Assembly: GCA_965263365.1 (NCBI GenBank)
Contig: OZ253672.1
Coordinates: forward strand, 124,001-188,000
From: CANMUM01 sp965263365
GTDB taxonomy: Bacteria > Pseudomonadota > Alphaproteobacteria > Rhodobacterales > Rhodobacteraceae
DNA: 64,000 nt
Reading direction: 5' to 3'
Positions within the stretch are counted from its first letter, which is position 1. Every line of letters begins with the position of its first letter. Shown one piece after another: positions 32,970 to 40,953 of this stretch. Below the pieces are notes generated by a model. It worked only from the letters and a program-made list of their open reading frames with translations, was not told the DNA's origin and ran no database searches. Position numbers and translations under genes: made by a program.

Positions 32970-34511
32970 ATGAGGCAAAAGATGTTGAGTATATTTTCCG
33001 TGCGATTGTTCGCGCTTGTTTCCTTAGTATTGGTCATGATTATGCCATTTCGCGCACTTTCCGCGCCTTATGCGACACAAGTTGTCGATGCTCGAAATGG
33101 TCAAATAATTTATTCGCATAACGCTAATCAAAAGCTTCATCCTGCATCATTGACTAAAATGATGACTCTGTACATTGCCTTTGCTGAGCTCGAGGCAGGG
33201 CGCATAAGTCTTGAGTCAAACGTAAGAATATCGAATCATGCGGCGTCTCAACCTCCATCGAAAATGGGCTTACGTGCAGGTTCAACCATTAAGTTTAAAT
33301 ATCTCGTAAGAGCAGCAGCGATTAAATCTGCAAATGACGCATCTGTTGCCATTGCTGAAGCGATTGCCGGAAGCCAACAAAATTTCTCAGCCTATATGAA
33401 TAGCACAGCTCGTAAGTTGGGCATGAATTCGACCAATTTTAAGAACCCGCACGGGCTTACGCAGTCAGGTCATTATTCGACGGCTTCTGATATGGCTAAA
33501 TTGGGACGTCATATTGTTTATGACTATCCTCGCTATTACAATCTTTTCTCGCGTCATTACGCGGAGACGCCCCTAGGCAATTTCTCTAATTCAAATATTC
33601 GCTTTTTAAAGGACTATCCTGGTGCTGATGGTATCAAAACAGGGTATACGAGAGCTGCCGGTTATAATCTTGTTGCAACAGCCAAGCGCGGAAATGAGCG
33701 CATGATCGTTTCAATGTTTGGAGGGCAATCTAGTTATCAGAGAAATGAACAAATAGGCGCGCTTTTAGATCTTGGTTTCCGCAAAGCAACTTCAAACGTG
33801 CGGGTGTCAAATATCTCAAGGCCAAGGCTATCAGGGGTTCAGAGGCAAAACACGCAGCCAGCTCCACAACCCCAAACGGAGCCTCAGCAACCCACAACAA
33901 CAGCTTCACAGCAGTCTGAAAATACACAAGCTCGACCACAAAGACAAATTACGATCGCGGCCAATCGACCGGCCGCTCGACCAAATCTTAATACGCAAGT
34001 TGCGGTTGCGACATCCGCTGTTACGACAACGGCTCCTGCTGCGGCTACTACGACAGTAAGTGCAGTTTCGTCATCTTTAGGTACAGTTCAACGACCTCAA
34101 GCGCGTCAAGAATCGCAATTGAATGTTCAAGTTGCAGCGATTCTAAATGATGTTCAAAATACCTCCGTTGCTCTGGCACCAACAATTGATTCGCCAATTG
34201 GAATGGTAGAGCGACCTCCTACACGTCCAAATGTATCTCAATCAGCGAGTGTATCGAGCAGTTCCAGTGCTGCCGGTGCTTTTGCAATTCAACTTGATTC
34301 TTTTTCAGATAAATCAGCAGCCGAAAATGCAGTGATTAATGCGCTATCAGCTATTCCATCGTATCTTTCAGATGCACCCAGAACATTGGTGAGTGTAAAC
34401 TCTGGGTATCGCCCTCGATTTTCGGGGCTATCAAGGAGTGCCGCTTATAACGCCTGTAGCGAACTTGGAAGTGTTAGCGACAAATGCTTCGTAATCGCAC
34501 CTAGCGAATAA
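32970..34511 (+). CDS. D-alanyl-D-alanine carboxypeptidase with SPOR domain
   Basis: 513 residues. Signal peptide at residues 1-32 (hydrophobic core then ALSA). The S11 peptidase domain has the three penicillin-binding motifs in order: SLTK at 60-63 with the nucleophilic Ser, SAN at 120-122 and KTG at 223-225. A long Pro/Gln/Thr/Ala-rich linker (about 275-435) follows, then a C-terminal SPOR-like domain (AFAIQLDSFSDKSAAENAVI, with CSELG...CFVIAPSE), which binds septal glycan strands in other proteins. It trims pentapeptides in the periplasm and the SPOR tail suggests recruitment to the division site. It converges on mipZ with a 5-base gap. Confidence 0.9.
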   Translation: MRQKMLSIFSVRLFALVSLVLVMIMPFRALSAPYATQVVDARNGQIIYSHNANQKLHPASLTKMMTLYIAFAELEAGRISLESNVRISNHAASQPPSKMGLRAGSTIKFKYLVRAAAIKSANDASVAIAEAIAGSQQNFSAYMNSTARKLGMNSTNFKNPHGLTQSGHYSTASDMAKLGRHIVYDYPRYYNLFSRHYAETPLGNFSNSNIRFLKDYPGADGIKTGYTRAAGYNLVATAKRGNERMIVSMFGGQSSYQRNEQIGALLDLGFRKATSNVRVSNISRPRLSGVQRQNTQPAPQPQTEPQQPTTTASQQSENTQARPQRQITIAANRPAARPNLNTQVAVATSAVTTTAPAAATTTVSAVSSSLGTVQRPQARQESQLNVQVAAILNDVQNTSVALAPTIDSPIGMVERPPTRPNVSQSASVSSSSSAAGAFAIQLDSFSDKSAAENAVINALSAIPSYLSDAPRTLVSVNSGYRPRFSGLSRSAAYNACSELGSVSDKCFVIAPSE

Positions 34512-34516
34512 ACCAT

Positions 34517-35326
34517 TTAAATTTCTAAATTGAAATCCTTTAATCGCAAAGCTGAGATTAGCTCTCTGAGTTCATGGCGGGCAGCCACATGCGACATTGA
34601 GGTGTTTTCTGTACTGATATAAGGCACGTCTAGCAGCGTAATCCCTTTGGTGTAGAGTTCTCTAAATATCACCCGTTCTGATAGACCTGGCGCGGTTCTA
34701 AATCCAATACGCTGTGAAAATTCTTTTAATTTTTTTGAAACTCTACGCCTGTTATGGGCTCGGTTTGTGGACATTCGGTTGCGCACGACGATCCAATCGA
34801 GGGGATCAAGGCCAGCAGATTTGCGAAGTTTGCGTGCTTCCCAAACGATTTCAGAATAGAGCGAGGGCCCGGAAATTTTTTCGGTCGCAGGGTCGATTTT
34901 TGCTAACATATCAAAGTCGACAAAACTTTCATTCATTGGGGTGATGAGAAGATCTGCAACAGAATGAGCCATGCGCGCGAAATTTGAATTTGACCCAGGG
35001 CAATCGATCATGATTATGTCGCAGTCTTTTTCCAAGTTTTCGAGACCTTCCGTAAAAAAACGCTCTTCTTCAACTTGAGACTGAATTTTACTATCAAGTT
35101 GACTTTCTTGAAGCGCAAACATGATCGGCATAGGAAGATCGACATTTTGAACTGTAGCTGTCTTTATTCGATTTTCGATATAGTGTTGAAATGACAGTTG
35201 ACGTAAATCAAGGTCTAAAACGCCAACTTTATAACCGGAATGCGCTGCGACGGCGAAAATATGCATTGCGGTTGTGGATTTTCCAGATCCGCCTTTTTCG
35301 TTTCCAAAGGTGATAATATGAGCCAT
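34517..35326 (-). CDS. mipZ: MipZ-family division-plane ATPase
   Basis: 269 residues from the ATG at 35326; the longer upstream frame runs over the rpmE end and terminator. A deviant Walker A, GNEKGGSGKSTTA at residues 8-20 with Lys11 and Lys16, places it in the ParA/MipZ superfamily; DCPGSNSNFARMAHSVADLL is the switch II region, and VWEARKLRKSAGLDPLDWIV and RVIFRELYTKGITLLD are typical of MipZ. In Caulobacter and relatives MipZ forms a ParB-anchored gradient that blocks FtsZ assembly away from midcell. Its presence is a good alphaproteobacterial marker. Confidence 0.88.
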   Translation of the reverse strand: MAHIITFGNEKGGSGKSTTAMHIFAVAAHSGYKVGVLDLDLRQLSFQHYIENRIKTATVQNVDLPMPIMFALQESQLDSKIQSQVEEERFFTEGLENLEKDCDIIMIDCPGSNSNFARMAHSVADLLITPMNESFVDFDMLAKIDPATEKISGPSLYSEIVWEARKLRKSAGLDPLDWIVVRNRMSTNRAHNRRRVSKKLKEFSQRIGFRTAPGLSERVIFRELYTKGITLLDVPYISTENTSMSHVAARHELRELISALRLKDFNLEI

Positions 35327-35349
35327 ATTGACATGCCTTGTATCGAATG

Positions 35350-35370
35350 AAAAGGGCGCTAGAAGCGCCC
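35350..35370 (-). terminator. hairpin terminator after rpmE
   Basis: GGGCGCT (35354-35360) pairs perfectly with AGCGCCC (35364-35370) with a three-base loop; on the minus strand four T follow. It lies between the rpmE stop and mipZ and probably ends the ribosomal transcript; the T tract is short. Confidence 0.65.
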
Positions 35371-35396
35371 TCAAACGTAAACAAACTTTGGGTAAA

Positions 35397-35618
35397 TTAG
35401 AAGCCCAAACCTTCGTACTTTTTCTTAAATTTAGATACGCGACCACCAGCATCCATTAATTTGGCGCCGCCGCCTGTCCAAGCAGGATGGCTTGTCGGAT
35501 CAATCTCAAGATTAAGTTTATCTCCATCTTTTCCGTAAGTGGAACGCGTCTGGTAAGAAGAGCCATCAGTCATTTGAACTGTGATCATGTGGTAATCGGG
35601 GTGTATTTCCTTTTTCAT
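35397..35618 (-). CDS. rpmE: 50S ribosomal protein L31
   Basis: 73 residues: MKKEIHPDYHMITVQMTDGS, DPTSHPAWTGGGAKLMDAGG and RVSKFKKKYEGLGF. It lacks the zinc-binding cysteines (C-minus form), which is common in alphaproteobacteria. Last gene of the rpsP-rimM-trmD-rplS-rpmE run; a terminator follows. Confidence 0.97.
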   Translation of the reverse strand: MKKEIHPDYHMITVQMTDGSSYQTRSTYGKDGDKLNLEIDPTSHPAWTGGGAKLMDAGGRVSKFKKKYEGLGF

Positions 35619-35633
35619 TTGATCAGACCTTTC

Positions 35634-36014
35634 TTATGATTTCGATTTTAGCGGTTTATAGTTAGAATCTTCTGCAATGCGCGCAGACTTCCCGCGACGT
35701 GCACGCAAATAATATAGCTTGGAGCGACGGACACGGCCACGACGCACAACTTCGATATTATCGATATTTGTTGAGTACAGCGGAAATACACGTTCAACGC
35801 CTTCTCCGAATGAAATTTTGCGAACAGTAAAACTTGCATCCAATGTGTCGCCACCACGGCGCGAAATGCAAACACCTTCGTAATTTTGAACACGCGAGCG
35901 CGTGCCCTCAATAATTTTAAAACCAACCCGGATTGTATCGCCTGCTTTGAAATCAGGTATGGTTTTTCCAAGTTCACTAATATGCTCAGCTTCGAGCGTT
36001 CTGATTAAGTCCAT
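35634..36014 (-). CDS. rplS: 50S ribosomal protein L19
   Basis: 126 residues from the ATG at 36014, which has a strong GGAGG just upstream; the in-frame extension to 36047 is not supported. Seen: IPDFKAGDTIRVGFKIIEGT, VQNYEGVCISRRGG, and the basic RRGRVRRSKLYYLRARRGKS near the C-terminus. L19 lies at the 30S-50S interface. Family N-terminus and length are normal. Confidence 0.96.
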   Translation of the reverse strand: MDLIRTLEAEHISELGKTIPDFKAGDTIRVGFKIIEGTRSRVQNYEGVCISRRGGDTLDASFTVRKISFGEGVERVFPLYSTNIDNIEVVRRGRVRRSKLYYLRARRGKSARIAEDSNYKPLKSKS

Positions 36015-36056
36015 ATCGGCCTCCAATTGCCTTGCACGATTTGGCAAGATCTTAAT

Positions 36057-36788
36057 TTACTCATCCGATTGCTCTGTCTCTCCTAACGCTTCCATATATG
36101 CGCGCCAGAGATCGGGACGTCTTTCTTTTGTAAAGCTTTCTGATTTGGACTTTCGCCATTTGGCGATTTCCCCATGATGCCCAGAAAGGAGAGTTTCGGG
36201 AACATGCAGGCCATTCCAGTCAGAAGGCTTTGTATATTGAGGATGTTCAAGCAAGCCATTCGAAAACGATTCTTCTTCAATGGAAGCCTGATTCCCAACG
36301 ACGCCGTCTATAAGACGAATTGTTGAATCAATCAAGGCCTGTGCTGCAATTTCGCCGCCCGTCATCACAAAATCACCTATTGAAACTTCTTGTATTTCGT
36401 TTTTGTCGATAAATCGTTGATCAAATCCTTCAAAACGACCGCAAATCAGCGTCATTCCACTTTGTTTTGATAATTTTTCAGCGCATGCTTGTGTAAAAGG
36501 TTTACCACGGGGTGAAAGTGCAATTTTTGTATAATTTTCGTATTTCTCGTTTACGCGCACTGTCGCTTCTAAAGCGGCTTGCAATACGTCGGGGCGCATA
36601 ACCAGTCCCGCGCCACCACCAGCAGGCGGTGCATCCACATCTTGGTGTTTCCCAATTCCGAAGTCTCTCAAATTCGTAATTTTAAGTGACCATTTGCCAT
36701 CTTTGAGCGCTCGCCCAGTCAGCGAATGGGCAAGAACGCCAGGGAACGCATTAGGAAATAATGTGATTACGTTAACTTTAAATGTCAT
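36057..36788 (-). CDS. trmD: tRNA (guanine-N1)-methyltransferase
   Basis: 243 residues. SPOUT-fold methylase with a trefoil knot: NVITLFPNAFPGVLAHSLTG at the N-terminus, DVDAPPAGGGAGLVMRPDVL, GRFEGFDQRFIDK, and VSIGDFVMTGGEIAAQALID in the SAM-binding knot. It methylates G37 next to the anticodon to prevent +1 frameshifting. Its ATG overlaps the rimM stop by four bases. Confidence 0.97.
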   Translation of the reverse strand: MTFKVNVITLFPNAFPGVLAHSLTGRALKDGKWSLKITNLRDFGIGKHQDVDAPPAGGGAGLVMRPDVLQAALEATVRVNEKYENYTKIALSPRGKPFTQACAEKLSKQSGMTLICGRFEGFDQRFIDKNEIQEVSIGDFVMTGGEIAAQALIDSTIRLIDGVVGNQASIEEESFSNGLLEHPQYTKPSDWNGLHVPETLLSGHHGEIAKWRKSKSESFTKERRPDLWRAYMEALGETEQSDE

Positions 36789-37294
36789 TCGAGAAGGCCT
36801 TCAGGCGGATCAATTATCACTTTGCGATTGTCGATATCTACGGTAGGCACAACATCACGCGTAAAAGGAATAAATACGTTTTTTTTGCCGAAGTGTAATT
36901 CAAGAAGATCACCTGCGCCGAAGTTTTGAATGGATTTGATTTTTCCGATAAGTTCGTTATGTCCGTCATAGGCGCTCATTCCCACAAGATCAGACACATA
37001 AAATTCGTCGTCGTTGAGGGCTGGAAATTGGTTGCGGTCTGCATATAACCGCGTGCCTCTTCGGATATCCGCGTCTTCTTTACTCTTGATTTCATTGATT
37101 TGAGCGGCAAACCCATCTTTAATTGAGCGTAGTGAATCAATAGTATATGTTTGTGACTGATTGTCAAATAAAGGGGAGTATTGTTTTATATCCTCGGGGT
37201 TTGCGCAAAAACTCTTTATCCGCACTTCTCCACGGACACCAAACCCACCGGCTATTGCGCCGACACATACTTTGTCTTTTTTCATAAGGCTCAT
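36785..37294 (-). CDS. rimM: 16S rRNA processing protein RimM
   Basis: 169 residues. N-terminal RimM domain (KVCVGAIAGGFGVRGEVRIK, SFCANPEDIKQYSPLFDNQS) and C-terminal PRC-barrel (EFYVSDLVGMSAYDGHNELI, DLLELHFGKKNVFIPFTRDV) in order. It helps 30S head assembly. Two starts are possible, ATG 37294 or 37285; neither has a clear ribosome site. A perfect hairpin separates it from rpsP. Confidence 0.94.
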   Translation of the reverse strand: MSLMKKDKVCVGAIAGGFGVRGEVRIKSFCANPEDIKQYSPLFDNQSQTYTIDSLRSIKDGFAAQINEIKSKEDADIRRGTRLYADRNQFPALNDDEFYVSDLVGMSAYDGHNELIGKIKSIQNFGAGDLLELHFGKKNVFIPFTRDVVPTVDIDNRKVIIDPPEGLLE

Positions 37295-37309
37295 TTAATC
37301 AAGTTCGTT

Positions 37310-37348
37310 AAAAATAGAAAGAGAAAGCAAATCTGAATTTGCTTTCTC
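37310..37348 (-). terminator. perfect 12-bp hairpin between rpsP and rimM
   Basis: GAGAAAGCAAAT (37321-37332) CTGA ATTTGCTTTCTC (37337-37348) is a perfect 12-bp stem. On the minus strand it is followed by a U-rich tract TTTCTATTTTT. It sits after rpsP and before rimM, so it may end or attenuate readthrough, setting rpsP above rimM-trmD. Confidence 0.6.
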
Positions 37349-37393
37349 GAAATCGATTAATCATAACTTGCAGTTTGCAAATTAGGCATAGCT

Positions 37394-37819
37394 TTACTCT
37401 TCAGTAGGTGCCTCAGCTGGAGCCTCTTCAGCAGCTGCTTCCTCTGCAGGTTCAGCTGATTCTGCTGGAGCCTCAGCCGCCGCCGCGAGTTTAGCAGCTT
37501 TTGCTTCAGCGCGATCTTGCGCGGCTTTGCCAGGAGCACCTTTTTTAGGATTATTGCGCTCCGTTTTCTCCATTTTTCCTGCAGCTTCAAGCATGCGCGC
37601 AACGCGGTCTGTTGGTTTTGCGCCTTTCGCAATCCATGCCTCGACTTTTTCGATATCCATTTTAACGCGCTCTTCACTATCTTTGGGCAGAAGCGGATTA
37701 TATGTGCCGAGTTTTTCAAGATAACGACCGTCGCGCGGCATGCGTGAATCTGCCGCAACAATGCGATAAAAAGGACGTTTTTTGGAGCCACCACGGGCCA
37801 AGCGAATTTTCAATGCCAT
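37394..37819 (-). CDS. rpsP: 30S ribosomal protein S16 with acidic tail
   Basis: 141 residues. The first about 80 are S16: MALKIRLARGGSKKRPFYRI, VAADSRMPRDGRYLEKLGTY, then DIEKVEAWIAKGAKPTDRVA. Residues about 90-141 are an extra tail of Lys/Ala then Ala/Glu/Pro (ending EEAPAEAPTEE), longer than enterobacterial S16 (82), a feature of many alphaproteobacteria. It starts three bases after the chorismate mutase stop. Confidence 0.96.
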   Translation of the reverse strand: MALKIRLARGGSKKRPFYRIVAADSRMPRDGRYLEKLGTYNPLLPKDSEERVKMDIEKVEAWIAKGAKPTDRVARMLEAAGKMEKTERNNPKKGAPGKAAQDRAEAKAAKLAAAAEAPAESAEPAEEAAAEEAPAEAPTEE

Positions 37820-37821
37820 AA

Positions 37822-38124
37822 TTATTTCTCCTTATTTGGCGTCTTTTGAAAAGATCTGTGGTTCTTCACGACTTCATTGATAATGAAAGTGAGGAATTTT
37901 TCTGCGAACTCAGGATCGAGATTCGCATCAAGCGCGAGCTTTCGCAGGCGCTCAATTTGTTCTGCTTCCCGCTTTGGGTCTGCGGGCGGGAGGCTATATT
38001 CAGCTTTGAGGCGGCCAACTTGTTTAGTGGCGCGGAAGCGTTCAGCGAGTGTATATACCAAAACAGCATCCAGCCTATCGATTGTATTGCGAAGTTCACC
38101 TAAAATTTGATCTGAATCACTCAC
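37822..38124 (-). CDS. chorismate mutase, AroQ type
   Basis: 100 residues, all-helical. ILGELRNTIDRLDAVLVYTL with the first helix arginine, ERFRATKQVGRLKAEYSLPP with the active-site Arg/Lys, and REAEQIERLRKLALDANLDP match the AroQ fold. It converts chorismate to prephenate for Phe and Tyr. A chorismate mutase beside ffh and rpsP is typical of alphaproteobacteria. It overlaps the GNAT gene above by 8 bases. Confidence 0.92.
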   Translation of the reverse strand: MSDSDQILGELRNTIDRLDAVLVYTLAERFRATKQVGRLKAEYSLPPADPKREAEQIERLRKLALDANLDPEFAEKFLTFIINEVVKNHRSFQKTPNKEK

Positions 38125-38641
38125 GAAACTCTCCTTTTGGGGAATGTCTAAAAACGAGACAAGGAACGTCGGGCTTGGGAATCAATGCGCCCTCATCAAT
38201 TGTTGCGCCCAAGCGTTCAGCAAGAGCAATTGAGCGCTGATTTTCAGGATGAATATAGCTAACGATTGAATTCCAGCCGAGACATTGCCAAACGTGTTCA
38301 ATTGCGGTTTTTGCCGCTTCAAACGCGATTCCTTGTCCTTCAGATTTTGAATTAAACAGGACCCATCCGACTTCTTTTTCGGGCCAGCCAAATGGATAAT
38401 AGGGACCAACAATGCCCAAAGCGAGATCAGATTCTTTCCTTGTGATGACAAACATGCCAAACCCATTCAAATCCCAATGTCCGATATTGGCCGCTAATAT
38501 GTTCCATGCTTCGCGCTTTGTTTTTATGCCGCCTGCATGAACCGCGCGTTCAGACGTGTAAAATTGCGCGAATTGAAGAAAGTCCTCTTTGCGTGCACCT
38601 CTTAATATTAGGTTTTGGCTTTCGATGCGCTGAATTGTCAT
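38117..38641 (-). CDS. GNAT acetyltransferase, RimJ/RimL-like (copy 1)
   Basis: 174 residues of Acetyltransf_3 type: RIESQNLILRGARKEDFLQF, a WDLNGFGMFVITRKES strand, EKEVGWVLFNSKSEGQGIAF with an acetyl-CoA-binding loop GQGIA, and PENQRSIALAERLGA at the end. Target unknown; relatives acetylate protein N-termini or small molecules. It overlaps the second GNAT gene by four bases (ATGA) and the chorismate mutase by eight, so all are cotranslated. Confidence 0.88.
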   Translation of the reverse strand: MTIQRIESQNLILRGARKEDFLQFAQFYTSERAVHAGGIKTKREAWNILAANIGHWDLNGFGMFVITRKESDLALGIVGPYYPFGWPEKEVGWVLFNSKSEGQGIAFEAAKTAIEHVWQCLGWNSIVSYIHPENQRSIALAERLGATIDEGALIPKPDVPCLVFRHSPKGEFRE

Positions 38642-39153
38642 GAGTGCTCCGAAATTGGGTTGTGTCTAAATATTGTGTGCGTGCCATGATTAGGCATAAA
38701 AAATTCCCCGTCCGCACACGCACCAAGCCGTTGTGCAAGGGCAATAGAGCGCACGTTTTTAGGTTCGATGAGGCTGATAATTGTCGGAATGCCTAATTTC
38801 GTAAAGCTGTATTTTAACGCTGCCTTTGCGGCTTCAAACGCAAAGCTTTTACCCTCATGTTTAGGACTAGTTATTGTCCAGCTCATTTCAATTTCGGGCC
38901 AACCTTCTGGATACCAAGGGCCGACGCGTCCAATATATGTATTGGTAGCTTTCTCAATGAGCGCAAAAAAACCATAGCCTCTAAAATGCCAATGGCCTTG
39001 TAGCATCGCGTGTGCGCGCCAGACATCTTCACGTGTTTTTAAGCCCCCTATCGTTTTTGCCCGTGGGCTTTGCCAAAACGCAATTTCTTGTTCGAAATCA
39101 GATTCGACAGGCTTACGTAAGATAAGGCGCTCTGTTTCTAAAATGGGTTTCAA
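38638..39153 (-). CDS. GNAT acetyltransferase, RimJ/RimL-like (copy 2)
   Basis: 171 residues if started at TTG 39153, which has GGGGA upstream and gives the family N-terminus LKPILETERLILRKPVESDF; no ATG fits. The sequence parallels copy 1: HWHFRGYGFFALIEKATNTY, EGWPEIEMSWTITSPKHEGK, then PKNVRSIALAQRLGA. The two are a tandem duplication. A TTG start may keep its level low. Target unknown. Confidence 0.82.
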   Translation of the reverse strand: MKPILETERLILRKPVESDFEQEIAFWQSPRAKTIGGLKTREDVWRAHAMLQGHWHFRGYGFFALIEKATNTYIGRVGPWYPEGWPEIEMSWTITSPKHEGKSFAFEAAKAALKYSFTKLGIPTIISLIEPKNVRSIALAQRLGACADGEFFMPNHGTHTIFRHNPISEHS

Positions 39154-39285
39154 TTTAAATTCCCCAATCTGTAGAAAACAACGCGCAAATTTTCGTAAAT
39201 TTCTGCATATTATGTGCAATCTTAGAGGGAGAAAATAATTTCTCTTGCCCGTGTTCTTGTCGCAATTTGGAGAGAAGAGTACTCA

Positions 39286-40788
39286 TTATTTCTTCTTTCC
39301 CAATCCGGAAAGATTGCCGGGAAGCGTCATACCTTTGGGAAGCTGTCCGCCCATATTGGAAGGTAAGCCTCCGCCACTCAAGCCTCCCAAATCACCGCCC
39401 ATGCCTGCAGGTGGTGTCATACCTTTGCCGCCAATCCCAAAAAGAGAAGCGAGCCCCTGGCGCATCATGCCACCTTTGCCCATTTTACCCATTTTTTTCA
39501 TCACATCGGACATTTGAAGGTGCATTTTGGCGAGCTTATTGATGTCGGATACTTCCACGCCCGCGCCAGCAGCAATTCGTTTTTTTCGAGACGCTTGGAG
39601 TAATTTAGGGTTGCGTCTTTCCTTTTTCGTCATTGAATTAATGATCGCGATTTGACGGTCGAGAACCTTGTCATCAAGGCCGCCCGCTCCAGCCATTTGC
39701 TTTTGCATTTTGTTCATTCCGGGCATCATTGACATGATCCCGTCCATTCCGCCCATTTTCTTCATTTGCTCGAGTTGCATTTTTAAGTCGTTCATCGTGA
39801 ACACACCTTTTTGAAAGCGCTTCATCATGCGCTCAGCTTGTTCAGCTTCGAAAGTCTCTTGTGCCTTTTCAACAAGTGCAACAATGTCGCCCATGCCAAG
39901 AATGCGACCCGCGACCCGCTCAGCATCAAATTCATCGAGCGCGTCCATTTTTTCACCAAGGCCCACAAACTTAATGGGTTTGCCAGTAACCGCTCGCATC
40001 GAAAGGGCCGCGCCCCCACGACCGTCACCATCCATGCGTGTTAACACGACCCCGGAAATATTGACTTGATTGTGAAAGTTCTCCGCGACATTAACAGCAT
40101 CTTGTCCAGATAAACCGTCAACAACAAGTAAAGTCTCATTTGGTTTTGCGGTATCGCGAACTTGCACCGCTTCTTCCATAAGATCATCATCAATATGCAA
40201 GCGTCCGGCTGTATCGAGAATATAGACATCATAACCGCCCAAGGTGGCTTGTTGTTTGGCACGTTTGGCGATATCGACCGCAGGCTGACCTTGGATAATT
40301 GGTAAAAAATCGACACCAACTTGATTAGCTAAAACTTGTAGTTGCTCCATGGCAGCGGGGCGGCGGGTGTCAAGAGATGCCAGAAGAACACGTTTACTAT
40401 TTCTTTCTTTGAGCCGCTTTGCGATTTTTGCTGTTGTTGTCGTTTTTCCTGACCCTTGAAGACCCACCATCAAAATAGAAGCGGGCGGACTGTCAATTTT
40501 TAACTCTGCAAGAGATTTATCTTCACCACCTAGCATCTGCACCATTTCATCATGGACAAATTTGACAACCATTTGTCCTGGCGTCACAGATTTGGTAACG
40601 GCCGCGCCTGTTGCTTTGTCTTTCAGTTTGCTTGTGAAATCGCGGACAACCGGCAATGCAACATCAGCTTCTAAAAGCGCAACACGAACTTCACGTAAAG
40701 CTGCCTTTACATCTTCTTCTGTTAAAGCGCCCTGACGGGTCAAGCCGTCAAAAATTCCGCCTAGACGCTCAGATAGATTTTCAAACAT
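39286..40788 (-). CDS. ffh: signal recognition particle protein Ffh
   Basis: 500 residues. N domain (MFENLSERLGGIFDGLTRQG), G domain with P-loop GLQGSGKTTTTAKIAKRLK and DTAGRLHIDDDLMEE, and a methionine-rich M domain from about residue 330 (QLEQMKKMGGMDGIMSMMPG). The C-terminal 60 residues are Gly/Met/Leu-rich. It brings ribosomes making membrane proteins to FtsY. A multi-hairpin leader precedes it. The SRP RNA gene is not in the window. Confidence 0.97.
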   Translation of the reverse strand: MFENLSERLGGIFDGLTRQGALTEEDVKAALREVRVALLEADVALPVVRDFTSKLKDKATGAAVTKSVTPGQMVVKFVHDEMVQMLGGEDKSLAELKIDSPPASILMVGLQGSGKTTTTAKIAKRLKERNSKRVLLASLDTRRPAAMEQLQVLANQVGVDFLPIIQGQPAVDIAKRAKQQATLGGYDVYILDTAGRLHIDDDLMEEAVQVRDTAKPNETLLVVDGLSGQDAVNVAENFHNQVNISGVVLTRMDGDGRGGAALSMRAVTGKPIKFVGLGEKMDALDEFDAERVAGRILGMGDIVALVEKAQETFEAEQAERMMKRFQKGVFTMNDLKMQLEQMKKMGGMDGIMSMMPGMNKMQKQMAGAGGLDDKVLDRQIAIINSMTKKERRNPKLLQASRKKRIAAGAGVEVSDINKLAKMHLQMSDVMKKMGKMGKGGMMRQGLASLFGIGGKGMTPPAGMGGDLGGLSGGGLPSNMGGQLPKGMTLPGNLSGLGKKK

Positions 40789-40826
40789 GCATGCTCCTTC
40801 TGCATCTTGTACCGGTTTACATATGC

Positions 40827-40914
40827 AAAAAGCCCAAAAACACCCAAGGGCGAAACTCGCTGTTGGGTGGCGATCCTATTTTTATACATAGGACCGGAAG
40901 GCTTAAAGCTTCCG
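40827..40914 (-). other. structured leader or terminator cluster upstream of ffh
   Basis: Read on the minus strand, three hairpins come in a row: CGGAAG/CTTCCG (40914-40895), CCTAT/ATAGG (40892-40875) and a long CACCCAA/TTGGGTG stem with inner GCGA/TCGC (40869-40841), followed by a T-rich tract (40840-40827). It separates the glycosyltransferase stop (40954) from the ffh ATG (40788). It may be the terminator of the upstream gene, or a leader RNA of ffh; an ffh-associated RNA motif has been described in marine alphaproteobacteria, but I cannot check the match. Confidence 0.5.
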
Positions 40915-40953
40915 ATTAAATTGCGCATTTTATAAATAAATATTCCGCCTATG

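Noticed and set aside
35327..35452. 42-residue N-terminal extension of MipZ
   Set aside because: It would run over the rpmE terminator and the end of rpmE; the deviant Walker A starts at residue 8 from the ATG at 35326, as in the family.
40827..40914. 4.5S SRP RNA gene next to ffh (CCGGAAGG seen on the plus strand)
   Set aside because: The conserved loop around GGUCAGGUCCGGAAGGAAGCA is not present; the bases form a self-contained CGGAAG/CTTCCG hairpin instead.
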